A DNA stretch of 64,000 nucleotides from Lysinibacillus_B sp050613145 (GCF_050613145.1 NZ_CP192507.1:2852001-2916000), one strand, 5' to 3'. Positions 26,516-34,954 are shown, numbered from the stretch's first letter. Made by a program: numbers and translations. The notes: a model not told the origin generated them from the letters alone.

Positions 26516-26847
26516 CGTCCCAGGAGGGATTCGAACCCCCGACCGACGGCTTAGCTTACCACTATAGTTTTCACTACCAATGTAATCATTGTTTGTTGGT
26601 CTGGACTGTAACTTCACCATTTCAGGTGCGACACGTTCAGTCTCTACGGAACCTCTCACCTTCTAAAAGGCAACGACTAATCTACCTGCTAACTGCTCTT
26701 CGACTAATCTCGTTTCCTCGGTATTGCCATCAGCATGATCTGTTAAGGGTTTACCGATACGGTGTCGTCCACTTTATATGTTACTTTTCCATATAAAGGC
26801 TCCTATTACTTAAAGGCCGTTGCTCTATCCTGCTGAGCTACTGAGAC
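26516..26847 (-). tRNA. tRNA-Arg(UCU), interrupted by a group I intron
   Basis: The 5' exon is 26847-26813 and the 3' exon 26554-26516. Joined, they give a 74-nt tRNA. Acceptor GTCTCAG pairs with CTGGGAC. The D-arm is GCTC/GAGC with GG in the loop. The anticodon stem is ACGGC/GCCGT with loop C-T-TCT-A-A. The T-arm is GGGGG/CCCTC with TTCGAAT. The discriminator is G and CCA is not encoded. The anticodon UCU reads AGA/AGG. The break falls between U34 and C35. Neither exon alone makes a cloverleaf, so function requires splicing. A terminator follows at 26423-26479. Confidence 0.93.
26555..26812 (-). ncRNA. group I self-splicing intron in tRNA-Arg(UCU)
   Basis: 258 nt with no homing-endonuclease frame. 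Helices seen on the minus strand are as follows. P1: exon GGCCUU with intron GGAGCC, one C-A mismatch and U34-G at the splice site. P2: CTTTATATG/CATATAAAG (26798-26772), perfect. P3: CGACAC (26767-26762)/GTGTCG (26634-26629). P7: GACTG (26642-26638)/CAGTC (26608-26604), the guanosine-binding helix. P8: CACC/GGTG between them. The intron ends in G at 26555, as group I introns do. The R-like region GAGACTGAACGTGTCGCACC and S-like AAGTTACAGTCCAGACC match the family core. Splicing activity is inferred from structure. Confidence 0.9.
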
Positions 26848-27117
26848 ATGTCTAAATTCCTACTCAATCCAGTAGGAAGGACAATATTTATTATATGTGC
26901 TTCACATCAAAAAGTCAACATGAATTTTACTATGTAGGGAAGGTTTGCCTCGCTTTACTGCAACATAATTCACTTATGTCTATAATAAGCATAATCATTC
27001 TGCACCTATGCGACACTTTTTAAATGAGACAACTTCATAGAATGATACTCGATGCATTAGCAAAAAAGAAGCGGACTTTATTGCTTCTTTCATCTTTAAA
27101 ACATGAATTCATAAGAA

Positions 27118-27158
27118 AACAGGTTAGAAATTCCCCAAAAGCTTCTAACCTATTTTTT
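27118..27158. terminator. hairpin terminator
   Basis: AGGTTAGAA, twelve-base loop, TTCTAACCT, then ATTTTTTG. It lies just after the 3' end of the small DUF2639-type gene. 26848-27117 otherwise shows only a weaker hairpin, AAGAAGC/GCTTCTT near 27065-27089. Confidence 0.7.
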
Positions 27159-27166
27159 GTTTCATT

Positions 27167-27313
27167 TCATTCGTCTTTTGCTACTAGTTGAAAGTATAAA
27201 TTCCGTAACTCTGCAGTCCTGAAAAGTCCTAGATGGGTTCTAAATTGTGGATGCTTTTTCACACCATTTGTGCGCAATTCCTTCACATACCAGCCTTTAG
27301 AGTATTTGTGCAT
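27167..27313 (-). CDS. small DUF2639-like protein (YflJ type)
   Basis: 48 residues starting MHKYSKGWYVKELRTNGVKK, with the KGWYVKEL...G(V/I)KKHP pattern I associate with the short YflJ/DUF2639 family of Bacillales. AAAAGGGGACTGGGG precedes the ATG. The second half contains ELRNLYFQLVAKDE. It lies downstream of the ysnB gene and before a hairpin terminator. Function unknown. Confidence 0.6.
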   Translation of the reverse strand: MHKYSKGWYVKELRTNGVKKHPQFRTHLGLFRTAELRNLYFQLVAKDE

Positions 27314-27327
27314 TCCCCAGTCCCCTT

Positions 27328-27427
27328 TTACTTTTGATGGCCCTCATAAAAACCAAAGCCGTTTTCCGTATTTATCATATGCTGGTGAATGATTTACATT
27401 ACGCTTTACTCCAACTTTTTTCGCCAC
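27328..27427 (-). pseudogene. very short ORF, possibly frameshifted
   Basis: From GTG at 27427 the frame gives 27 residues (AKKVGVKRNVNHSPAYDKYG...) and stops at TGA 27344-27346, just after a run of five T. Removing one T would continue it as WFYEGHQK and stop at 27328. Either the product is short or the T-run carries a frameshift. Its start sits in the T-tail of the ysnB terminator with GGGAG before it. Expression is uncertain. Confidence 0.3.
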
Positions 27428-27455
27428 AAAAAACTCCCTACGCTTTGTAGGGAGC
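27428..27455 (-). terminator. terminator after ysnB
   Basis: On the minus strand CTCCCTAC, loop AAAGC, GTAGGGAG, then TTTTTT; it begins six bases after the ysnB stop codon. Confidence 0.85.
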
Positions 27456-27460
27456 ATACA

Positions 27461-27964
27461 TTATCGTGTAAATTCAATAGTTTCCAATAATTCACTATCA
27501 TCAGTAAAGCATTGCACAGTGTAACTGTGATCAACGATTGTTACGATGACATAACTTTTTTCCGCGCGCCCCCGTGGCTTTAATAAGCTACCAGGGTTGA
27601 TAAATAAAATATCGTCAACCATTTCTGCACCTAATAGATGCGAATGACCGAAGCAGCAAATATTTGCTCCTACTTCCTTCGCACGATACATTAAAGAAAG
27701 GATGGATGATTTCACGTTAAAGAGATGACCATGTGTGACAAATACAGTTGTTTCCCCTAGTTCAAACACCTTTTCATTTGGGAATCGGTCGTCTGTTCGG
27801 TCACAATTACCGCGCACACGCTCGACACCTTCTAAATAAGCATGGTCATAAGGCAGCTCACTATCCCCGCAATGTACAACCGCGTCTACTTGTGGATGAT
27901 AGTCTCGAACCTTCTTAATCACTTCTGCATCCCCATGTGTATCACTCATCACTAATAACTTCAT
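27461..27964 (-). CDS. ysnB: YfcE/YsnB-family metallophosphoesterase
   Basis: A 167-residue calcineurin-like phosphoesterase. Metal-binding motifs in order are MSDTHGD (residues 7-13), HCGDSE (31-36), GNCD (about 52), THGH (about 76) and GHSH (about 105). YfcE-type enzymes cleave phosphodiesters in vitro; the cellular substrate is unclear. It is the last gene of the rph-rdgB-ysnB unit, 23 bases after rdgB, matching B. subtilis order. Confidence 0.92.
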   Translation of the reverse strand: MKLLVMSDTHGDAEVIKKVRDYHPQVDAVVHCGDSELPYDHAYLEGVERVRGNCDRTDDRFPNEKVFELGETTVFVTHGHLFNVKSSILSLMYRAKEVGANICCFGHSHLLGAEMVDDILFINPGSLLKPRGRAEKSYVIVTIVDHSYTVQCFTDDSELLETIEFTR

Positions 27965-27987
27965 CCCTACATCCCCCTTCTGACGTA

Positions 27988-28578
27988 CTATAATAAAGTT
28001 GGTAAAAGGTCTGCTAGTTTGCGAATGGCATTTCCACGATGGGAAATAGCCCCTTTCTCTTCTGGTGTTAACTGGGCCATTGAACGATTCAGTTCAGGAA
28101 CAAAGAAAATCGGATCATAGCCAAAGCCATTTGTTCCACGCTTTTCTTCTAAAATAATGCCTTCACAAGTACCAAAAACAGTCGTTGTTTCTAATTCCGG
28201 ACCAGCAATTGCTAAAGCACACATAAAGCGCGCTGTACGCTTTTCTTCAGGCACACCAGCTAAGTTTTCAAGCACTTTCACGATATTTGCCTCATCGTCG
28301 TGATCACCCGCATAGCGCGCAGAATAAACGCCTGGCGCACCATCTAACGCATCTACTGCAAGCCCTGAATCATCTGCTATCACAATAGTATGTAACGCCT
28401 TCGCAAGTGTCTCAGCCTTTAACACGGCATTTTCCTCAAATGTTGTACCTGTTTCTTCAATTTCCATATCCGGTGCAACATCAAACATGGTAACAACCTC
28501 ATAGCCTAGGGGACTAAATAACGCTTCAAAATCTTTTGCTTTCCCTTTATTTTTTGTTGCTATGACTACTTGCTTCAT
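27988..28578 (-). CDS. rdgB: XTP/dITP diphosphatase (RdgB/Ham1)
   Basis: A 196-residue house-cleaning nucleotide pyrophosphatase that hydrolyses ITP, dITP and XTP so they are not built into nucleic acids. Signatures are ATKNKGKAKDFEALF at the N-terminus, IADDSGLAVDALDGAPGVYSARYAG (about 67-91), TNGFGYDPIFFVPE and ISHRGNAIRKL near the end. Its ATG overlaps the rph stop region by four bases. Confidence 0.96.
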   Translation of the reverse strand: MKQVVIATKNKGKAKDFEALFSPLGYEVVTMFDVAPDMEIEETGTTFEENAVLKAETLAKALHTIVIADDSGLAVDALDGAPGVYSARYAGDHDDEANIVKVLENLAGVPEEKRTARFMCALAIAGPELETTTVFGTCEGIILEEKRGTNGFGYDPIFFVPELNRSMAQLTPEEKGAISHRGNAIRKLADLLPTLL

Positions 28579-29336
28579 TGTGCGCTTTCCCCCTTTGCTC
28601 CTACAAGGGCAGAGGCTTCACCTAATGCTTCTTTTTGCATTTCGATTAACTGAGCAATCCCTTGTTCACCTAATGCGAGCAATTCGTTCAGTTCAGCACG
28701 TGAGAATGTAGCTTCTTCACCTGTACCTTGTAATTCAACAAAGCGTCCAGCACCTGTCATAACGATATTCATATCAACCGCTGCATCCACATCTTCTACA
28801 TAGTTTAAATCTAGTACAGCACCGATATCATCAATCATGCCTACACTTGTCGCAGCAAGGTAATCCACAACTGGGAATGTTGTAAATGGCTTTTCTTCAC
28901 CCAATTTAGCAATCGCTTGTGTCATCGCTACAAATGCACCGGTAATTGATGCTGTACGTGTGCCACCGTCTGCTTGAATGACATCGCAATCAATCCATAC
29001 TGTTTTTTCACCTAATGCTTCTAAATCCACAACGGCGCGTAATGCTCGGCCGATTAAACGTTGAATTTCCATTGTGCGTCCGTTCACTTTACCACGAGAT
29101 GATTCGCGTTGTGTACGTTGTGCAGTCGCTCTCGGGAGCATTGAATATTCAGCCGTAATCCAGCCTTTGCCTTGGCCACGCAAGAATCCTGGTACTTTTT
29201 CTTCAATTGTCGCTGTACAGATGACTTTTGTATTTCCGACTGTAATCAATACAGAACCCTCTGGATGCATTAAATAATTTTTTTCAATTTGAACTGGACG
29301 TAACTCATTCACAGCTCGGTTATCATGTCTTGTCAT
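28575..29336 (-). CDS. rph: ribonuclease PH
   Basis: A 253-residue phosphorolytic 3'-5' exoribonuclease that trims tRNA 3' ends. Signatures are NRAVNELRPVQIEKNYL, LRGQGKGWITAEYSMLPRAT (about 60-80), and the phosphate-site region CDVIQADGGTRTASITGA (about 116-133). GAGGAGG precedes the ATG at 29336; the longer reading is not needed. In B. subtilis it sits between racE and ysnA, as here. Confidence 0.96.
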   Translation of the reverse strand: MTRHDNRAVNELRPVQIEKNYLMHPEGSVLITVGNTKVICTATIEEKVPGFLRGQGKGWITAEYSMLPRATAQRTQRESSRGKVNGRTMEIQRLIGRALRAVVDLEALGEKTVWIDCDVIQADGGTRTASITGAFVAMTQAIAKLGEEKPFTTFPVVDYLAATSVGMIDDIGAVLDLNYVEDVDAAVDMNIVMTGAGRFVELQGTGEEATFSRAELNELLALGEQGIAQLIEMQKEALGEASALVGAKGESAQ

Positions 29337-29426
29337 AGTAGACCTCCTCGTATATTCGCGCACTTATCTTAACATAATTTCTAAATGTTCGAAAGGCACT
29401 ACTCCCTCAAAACGCGTGAGGGCAAC

Positions 29427-29460
29427 TAAAAAACCCGATCGATAAAAGAATCGACCGAGT
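29427..29460 (-). terminator. terminator after racE
   Basis: On the minus strand CTCGGTCGAT, loop TCTTTT, ATCGATCGGG (two G-U pairs), then TTTTTT. Confidence 0.75.
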
Positions 29461-29465
29461 GTAAG

Positions 29466-30260
29466 TTAAAATTTTATACGTTGGATATCTAGGTTTTCTT
29501 TTTCTAACCAGCGTTCCACGATAGAGCGGAAAATCGGTACCGAACCTGACACAAAAAACTTATGTTCTGGCGGGGACGTATCTTGACGCAGCTTATGTGT
29601 AAAAGCTAGAATTGCCTCTGCATCACGTGCTGTTTCCTCTGCTGAAGATAATACATGCACTTCCGGTCCAACCGCTGCCTCAATTTGCTTTTGCAAAATA
29701 GGGTAATGTGTACAACCTAAAATAACCGTATCAAACCGCTCATCCTCTAATGGCTTTAACCCATTTTTGACTAAATCATAAGAGAACTGTCCTTCATATT
29801 CTCCACTTTCTACAAGCGGAACAAATGTAGGACAAGCAAGCGGAATTACTTTCGCCTTTGTGCTCAATGAATGGATGGCCTGCTCATAAGCTGCACTTTT
29901 GACAGTCCCTTCTGTTGCAAGAACCACGATTTCATTGCGCTTTGTTTTTTTGATGGCCGCTCGTGCACCAGCATTAATAACACCAAGTACCGGAAACGGC
30001 ATATTTTTTTGTAAGCTCTCTAGTGCCACAGCAGTTGCTGTGTTACACGCAATCACTAACATTTTAACATCCATTTTTTCTAGCGCCTTTGCCATTTGCC
30101 ACGTAAATGTACGGACTTCCTGCTTTGAGCGAGGACCGTATGGACAACGCGCTGTGTCGCCAATATAATAAATTGTTTCATTTGGCAAAAGCTCCATAAT
30201 CGCTTTTGCTACTGTTAAGCCACCAACACCTGAATCAATAACACCAATCGGGGCATTCAC
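29466..30260 (-). CDS. racE: glutamate racemase
   Basis: A 264-residue enzyme making D-glutamate for peptidoglycan. Two catalytic cysteines are in place: Cys72 in ACNTATA and Cys183 in LGCTHYP. The N-terminal IGVIDSGVGGLTV and GDTARCPYGPR segments are typical of the family. It lies between ysmB and rph as in B. subtilis. A terminator follows. Confidence 0.97.
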   Translation of the reverse strand: MNAPIGVIDSGVGGLTVAKAIMELLPNETIYYIGDTARCPYGPRSKQEVRTFTWQMAKALEKMDVKMLVIACNTATAVALESLQKNMPFPVLGVINAGARAAIKKTKRNEIVVLATEGTVKSAAYEQAIHSLSTKAKVIPLACPTFVPLVESGEYEGQFSYDLVKNGLKPLEDERFDTVILGCTHYPILQKQIEAAVGPEVHVLSSAEETARDAEAILAFTHKLRQDTSPPEHKFFVSGSVPIFRSIVERWLEKENLDIQRIKF

Positions 30261-30276
30261 ATGTACCGCCTCAATC

Positions 30277-30729
30277 CTATTTCATTAGTAAATGTAATTT
30301 TTGTAATAATTGCAGTAATTCTTGCGCTTCTGCTACTTCGAAATTTTCTAGCAACTCACGCAAATAATTTTGACGTTTTTCAATTACTTCCTCAATGATA
30401 CGCTCACCTTCTGGTAGTAAATGAATGCGTACTACTCGGCGATCTTGCTCATCTCGAACACGCTGTACTAGCTCACTTTTCTCCATACGATCAACTAAAT
30501 CTGTCGTCGTACTAAATGCTAAATACATTTTGTTCGATAAATCCCCAATTGTCATATCCCCAAATTCATGTAACCACTGCAAAGCCACAAATTGCGGAGG
30601 TGTGATCGTATAATTACTTAAAATTTCACGACCTTTTTGCTTAATTAGGTGTGAAATATAACGTAATTCTTTTTCTAATGAAGCTACTGATTCAAAGCTA
30701 TGTTTATTGCTGTCATTCATGTGACCCAT
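30277..30729 (-). CDS. ysmB: MarR-family regulator (YsmB)
   Basis: A 150-residue winged-helix dimer. Helix-turn-helix segment: MTIGDLSNKMYLAFSTTTDLVDRMEKSELV. Wing: RVRDEQDRRVVRIHLLPEGE. GAGGAG lies very close to the first ATG and twelve bases before the second ATG (30720), so the start may be three codons later. The position between gerE and racE supports the YsmB name. Its targets are unknown. Confidence 0.88.
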   Translation of the reverse strand: MGHMNDSNKHSFESVASLEKELRYISHLIKQKGREILSNYTITPPQFVALQWLHEFGDMTIGDLSNKMYLAFSTTTDLVDRMEKSELVQRVRDEQDRRVVRIHLLPEGERIIEEVIEKRQNYLRELLENFEVAEAQELLQLLQKLHLLMK

Positions 30730-30794
30730 TCACTCCTCAAAATACATTCATACGTCTATTTTGAATTGTTTTTGCTGAAATAGCAAGTGTGCAT

Positions 30795-31016
30795 TCAGTT
30801 TAAAGACAATTCTTGTAGTCGTAGTAATTCAACAAGTGCTTGAGTCCGGCTTGAAACGCCTAGTTTTTGAATTGTATTAGAAATGTGATTCCGCACTGTT
30901 TTCTCGCTAATTTGTAGCTTCTCAGAAATCTCTTTCGTGGAATAATCCTCAATCAGCAATTGGAAAATTTCACGTTCTCGTTTTGTAAGTAGAAAACCTG
31001 ACTGCTGGCTACTCAT
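30795..31016 (-). CDS. gerE: spore coat gene regulator GerE
   Basis: A 73-residue LuxR/FixJ-type DNA-binding protein of the same size as B. subtilis GerE (74). The whole chain is the HTH: LTKREREIFQLLIEDYSTKEI, then KTVRNHISNTIQKLGVSSRTQALVEL. GerE tunes late mother-cell transcription of spore coat genes with sigma-K, so the organism is expected to sporulate. It lies next to ysmA and ysmB as in Bacillus. Confidence 0.96.
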   Translation of the reverse strand: MSSQQSGFLLTKREREIFQLLIEDYSTKEISEKLQISEKTVRNHISNTIQKLGVSSRTQALVELLRLQELSLN

Positions 31017-31085
31017 TTAGCAACAACCTCCCATCCTCTTCCCTGTACAGTATGTTAGAAACGGCATGAGGTGAGGGCTTTTTCA

Positions 31086-31517
31086 CTATTTCCCGAGCAA
31101 TAATTGCTTTTCTTTTTCTGTAAATGGTACACCCTTGCCCGTTTGCACATTCATTTGAACAATTGTGCCTCGCGCAGTAAATACAATCTCGCCTTTTTCG
31201 TTCTTTCCTAAGTAATGAATGTCTACCGAACTTGATCCGATCTGTGCAATTTTTACATATACTTCAATTTTTTCACCGAAATACATTTGTCTCACGTAGT
31301 CACATTGAAGATCAGCAACAACTGGAATATTCCCTTCTTTACCCATTAAATCAATTGCTTTTAAATATTCAATACGTGCAAATTCTAAATATGTAAATAC
31401 AACAGTGTTATTCACATGCCCAAACATATCCGTTTCAGAAAATCGGACTTGTACTTCAACTGAAAATTCAAATTCACTTTCCCATGCTTGTAAATCTTCA
31501 ATATATTTTGCTTTCAT
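31086..31517 (-). CDS. ysmA: acyl-CoA thioesterase, hotdog fold (YsmA)
   Basis: A 143-residue 4-hydroxybenzoyl-CoA thioesterase-type protein. Motif VRFSETDMFGHVNNTVVFTYLEFARIEYL places the catalytic Asp in the classical ETD(M)xGHVNN box (about 27-40). It probably hydrolyses acyl-CoA. A FadR-like palindrome lies 42 bases upstream, suggesting control with fatty-acid degradation. Its place upstream of gerE matches B. subtilis ysmA. Confidence 0.88.
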   Translation of the reverse strand: MKAKYIEDLQAWESEFEFSVEVQVRFSETDMFGHVNNTVVFTYLEFARIEYLKAIDLMGKEGNIPVVADLQCDYVRQMYFGEKIEVYVKIAQIGSSSVDIHYLGKNEKGEIVFTARGTIVQMNVQTGKGVPFTEKEKQLLLGK

Positions 31518-31558
31518 GATACATCCTCCCCTTTATCTGTTCTTTCATCCCACCCCAA

Positions 31559-31576
31559 AGAATGAATACCCATTCA
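31559..31576. promoter_or_regulatory. FadR-like operator upstream of ysmA
   Basis: AGAATGAATACCCATTCA matches the B. subtilis FadR consensus TGAATGAMTANTCATTCA (from memory) at 16 of 18 positions. It is placed 42 bases before the ysmA start. Confidence 0.5.
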
Positions 31577-31693
31577 TTATAACACGAAATAAAATAGAAG
31601 AAGATATTATTCGCTTCATTGGATTTATCATATAAAAGTTTTGAACACGTCCTTATTTGAAGCGACATAGGTTGAAGTATAGTACAACAACAA

Positions 31694-31730
31694 AAAAACT
31701 GCTTAGAAGTTTGTCCTCTAAGCAGTTTTT
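31694..31730 (-). terminator. terminator after sdhB
   Basis: AAAAACTGCTTAGAG/TTCTAAGCAGTTTTT on the minus strand with a short loop and T-tail; it begins six bases after the sdhB stop. Confidence 0.85.
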
Positions 31731-31735
31731 GTGTA

Positions 31736-32509
31736 TTAAACCATGTGGTCAGAACCGAAGAAGTTCTTGAACATTTGAACTGTCGCTGTACGGTTTAGTG
31801 AAGCGATAGATGTTGTTAAAGGAATTCCTTTAGGACAAGCCGCTACACAGTTTTGTGAGTTACCACAGTTCGCAAGACCACCGTCGCCCATAATTGCAGC
31901 TAGGCGCTCGTCTTTGTTCATTGCTCCTGTTGGATGCGTATTGAATAAACGTACTTGTGATAATGGCGCTGGACCGATGAAATCCGCTTTTTCAGATACG
32001 TTCGGACATGCTTCCATACATACACCACAAGTCATACATTTAGATAATTCATAAGCCCATTGACGTTTGCGCTCTGGCATACGTGGACCTTCACCTAAAT
32101 CATACGTACCATCGATTGGCACCCATGCTTTTACTTTCTTAAGTGCGTTGAACATACGGCTACGGTCAACCTGTAAGTCACGTACTATTGGGAAAGTCGC
32201 CATTGGTTCTAAACGAATTGGTTGAGTTAATTTATCTACTAATGCAGAACAAGATTGTTGTGGACGACCGTTAATAATCATTGAACATGCGCCACAAACT
32301 TCTTCAAGACAGTTCATATCCCATGCTACAGGCGTTGTCTTTTTACCGTCTGCAGTGACAGGGTTTCTTTGGATTTCCATTAAAATTGAGATTACGTTCA
32401 TACCGTGACGGTAAGGTACGCGGAATTTCTCCCATCGAGTTGAACCGTTTTCAGTATCTTGACGAAGGATCTCAACATCTACCATTCTGCCAGTGTTAGC
32501 TGTCTCCAT
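31736..32509 (-). CDS. sdhB: succinate dehydrogenase iron-sulfur subunit
   Basis: A 257-residue iron-sulfur subunit of complex II. The [2Fe-2S] ligands are Cys67, Cys72, Cys75 and Cys87. C-terminal cluster motifs are CMTCGVCMEACPN and CGNSQNCVAACPKGIPL, for the [4Fe-4S] and [3Fe-4S] centres. It passes electrons from SdhA to the haem-bearing anchor SdhC. Last gene of sdhCAB, with a terminator right after. Confidence 0.98.
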   Translation of the reverse strand: METANTGRMVDVEILRQDTENGSTRWEKFRVPYRHGMNVISILMEIQRNPVTADGKKTTPVAWDMNCLEEVCGACSMIINGRPQQSCSALVDKLTQPIRLEPMATFPIVRDLQVDRSRMFNALKKVKAWVPIDGTYDLGEGPRMPERKRQWAYELSKCMTCGVCMEACPNVSEKADFIGPAPLSQVRLFNTHPTGAMNKDERLAAIMGDGGLANCGNSQNCVAACPKGIPLTTSIASLNRTATVQMFKNFFGSDHMV

Positions 32510-32526
32510 GTTTAAGTCTCCTCCCC

Positions 32527-34272
32527 TTACGCTGAGTAGTCACGTTTACGTGGTGGAATTAACGAAACGTCTACCTCTTGATAAGAAATAATTGGCTCGC
32601 CCGTTGCTGGGTCGAATTTAGCCATAGTTGTTTTTAAGAAGTTCTCATCATCACGTTCTGGGAACTCTGGTTTGTAGTGCGCACCACGAGATTCGTCACG
32701 TAGTAAAGCACCTTTTGTCATAACTTTAGCAAGGTATAACATGTTCTTTAACTGACGCGTGAAGTGAGCACCTTGGTTAGACCATTTTTGAGTATCGTTG
32801 ATATTGATATTATCCCAACGTTGTTGTAACTCAGTAAGCTTTTCGTAAGTTTTTTCTAGACGGTCATTATGACGTACTACTGTCATGTTGTCTGTCATCC
32901 ACTCACCAAGCTCTTTGTGTAGAAGGTAAGCATTTTCTGTTCCGTCCATCTTAAGAATGGCTTCCCATTTCTCAGTTTCTTCTTTTACGCGTGCTTCATA
33001 AATTGACTCTGGTAAGTCTTCTGCATGCTTTTTAAGGCCTTTGATGTATTTAACAGCGTTTGGTCCTGCAACCATACCACCGTAAATCGCTGAAAGTAAT
33101 GAGTTCGCACCAAGACGGTTCGCACCGTGTTGTGAGTAATCACACTCACCAGCTGCAAATAGACCTGGGATTTCTGTCATTTGATCGTAGTCAACCCATA
33201 AGCCACCCATTGAGTAGTGAACTGCTGGGAAGATTTTCATTGGTAATTTACGTGGGTCATCCCCTACGAATTTTTCGTAAATCTCGATAATACCGCCAAG
33301 TTTAATATCTAATTCATGTGGATCTTTGTGTGAAAGATCTAGGTATACCATGTTTTCGCCGTTGATACCAAGCTTTTGGTTTACACATACGTCGAAAATT
33401 TCACGTGTTGCGATATCACGTGGTACTAAGTTACCATAAGCTGGGTACTTTTCTTCTAAGAAGTACCATGGCTTACCATCTTTATACGTCCATACACGAC
33501 CACCTTCACCACGAGCCGATTCTGACATTAGACGGTTTTTGTCGTCACCAGGAATCGCTGTTGGGTGAATTTGAATCATTTCACCGTTTGAATAAGAAGC
33601 ACCTTGTTGATATACGATAGATGCTGCAGAACCAGTGTTGATAACAGAGTTTGTTGTTTTACCGAAGATGATACCAGGACCACCAGTAGCCATGATTACT
33701 GCATCACCACGGAATGCACGGATTTCTTCCGTTCTTAAATCTTGTGCTACGATACCACGACATACGCCTTCGTCATCAAGTACTGCACCAAGGAATTCCC
33801 AGTGCTCATACTTTGTTACTAAACCTGCTACTTCGTGAGCACGAGCTTGCTCATCTAGTGCATATAATAACTGTTGACCAGTTGTTGCACCTGAGAATGC
33901 TGTACGGTGCATTAATGTACCACCGAAACGTCGGAAGTCAAGTAGTCCTTCTGGCGTACGGTTGAACATAACGCCCATACGGTCCATTAAGTGGATAATA
34001 CCAGGGGCTGCATCACACATTCCCTTAACTGGTGGTTGGTTCGCTAAGAAGTCTCCACCATACACTGTATCGTCAAAGTGGATCCACGGAGAATCCCCTT
34101 CACCTTTTGTATTAACTGCGCCATTAATTCCGCCCTGCGCACATACAGAGTGTGAGCGTTTTACCGGAACTAATGAGAATAATTCAACTTCAGTGCCAAT
34201 TTCAGCAGCTTTAATCGTTGCCATTAAGCCTGCAAGACCGCCACCGACAACAATTACTTTGCTCTTTGCCAT
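32527..34272 (-). CDS. sdhA: succinate dehydrogenase flavoprotein subunit
   Basis: A 581-residue subunit oxidising succinate to fumarate. FAD-binding VVGGGLAGLMATIKAAE is at the N-terminus, the flavinylation region SHSVCAQGGINGA near residue 45, substrate-binding RGEGGRVWTYKDG near 255, and GANRLGANSLLSAIYGGMVAG near 380. It lies between sdhC and sdhB with short gaps, one operon. Confidence 0.98.
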   Translation of the reverse strand: MAKSKVIVVGGGLAGLMATIKAAEIGTEVELFSLVPVKRSHSVCAQGGINGAVNTKGEGDSPWIHFDDTVYGGDFLANQPPVKGMCDAAPGIIHLMDRMGVMFNRTPEGLLDFRRFGGTLMHRTAFSGATTGQQLLYALDEQARAHEVAGLVTKYEHWEFLGAVLDDEGVCRGIVAQDLRTEEIRAFRGDAVIMATGGPGIIFGKTTNSVINTGSAASIVYQQGASYSNGEMIQIHPTAIPGDDKNRLMSESARGEGGRVWTYKDGKPWYFLEEKYPAYGNLVPRDIATREIFDVCVNQKLGINGENMVYLDLSHKDPHELDIKLGGIIEIYEKFVGDDPRKLPMKIFPAVHYSMGGLWVDYDQMTEIPGLFAAGECDYSQHGANRLGANSLLSAIYGGMVAGPNAVKYIKGLKKHAEDLPESIYEARVKEETEKWEAILKMDGTENAYLLHKELGEWMTDNMTVVRHNDRLEKTYEKLTELQQRWDNININDTQKWSNQGAHFTRQLKNMLYLAKVMTKGALLRDESRGAHYKPEFPERDDENFLKTTMAKFDPATGEPIISYQEVDVSLIPPRKRDYSA

Positions 34273-34336
34273 GATTGATTCTCACTCCTCTAACATTGCT
34301 AAAAATTGAATATGTAGCTTTTCTCTAGTTAAGCTA

Positions 34337-34954
34337 CTAAATTGCAAATGATACGATTGCTACTACACCGATGATTGATAAAAGAACGAAGAAAATCATT
34401 GAAATGTAAGTAACAACTTTTTGAGATGATGGAGATTGCGTAATACCCCAGCTTACTAAGAACGACCATAAACCGTTCGCTAAGTGGAATGTAGCAGATA
34501 AGATACCTACGATATAGAAGACTAACATCGCTGGGTTGTCTGTGATTTCAGCCATCATATCCCAGTTAACTTCAGCTCCAAATGCTTTTTGAACACGCGT
34601 TTGGAAGATGTGCCATGCAATGAAAATAACTAAGAAAATACCAGTGATACGCTGGATACGGAACGCCCAGTTACGGAATGTGCCAAAGCGCTTCGTGTTG
34701 TTCGTTGCAGTAAATGCAATGTAGATTCCGTAGAATGCATGGAATAATAATGGGATGTAAATAATAACCCATTCCATTAATAACAATAATGAATGCGGAA
34801 CTAATTCCATAGCTCCTGTAGCATTATTGTAGGCTTCTTCACCGCCAACAGCAGTGAAGTTCAGTGATAAGTGGAACACCAAGAACAAACCTACTGGAAT
34901 AACCCCAAGTAGTGAGTGTAAGCGGCGCCATAAAAACTCACGATCTTTCGACAA
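34337..34954 (-). CDS. sdhC: succinate dehydrogenase cytochrome b558 subunit
   Basis: A 205-residue membrane anchor with five helices, of the Bacillus di-haem type. His residues likely to bind haem occur in RLHSLLGVIPVGLFLVFHLSLN, LLFHAFYGIYIAF, FIAWHIFQTR and ATFHLANGLW. Translation starts at TTG after AAGGGGGG. First gene of sdhCAB. The 268-base spacer to yslB contains TTGACA near 34991-34996 (minus strand), a possible -35 element. Confidence 0.95.
   Translation of the reverse strand: MSKDREFLWRRLHSLLGVIPVGLFLVFHLSLNFTAVGGEEAYNNATGAMELVPHSLLLLMEWVIIYIPLLFHAFYGIYIAFTATNNTKRFGTFRNWAFRIQRITGIFLVIFIAWHIFQTRVQKAFGAEVNWDMMAEITDNPAMLVFYIVGILSATFHLANGLWSFLVSWGITQSPSSQKVVTYISMIFFVLLSIIGVVAIVSFAI

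Noticed and set aside
26444..26796. Open frames on both strands over the tRNA/intron
   Set aside because: They cross tRNA exons and intron core helices; no homing endonuclease motifs.
33060..34309. Several open frames antisense to sdhA
   Set aside because: Shadows of a strongly conserved gene; no ribosome sites.
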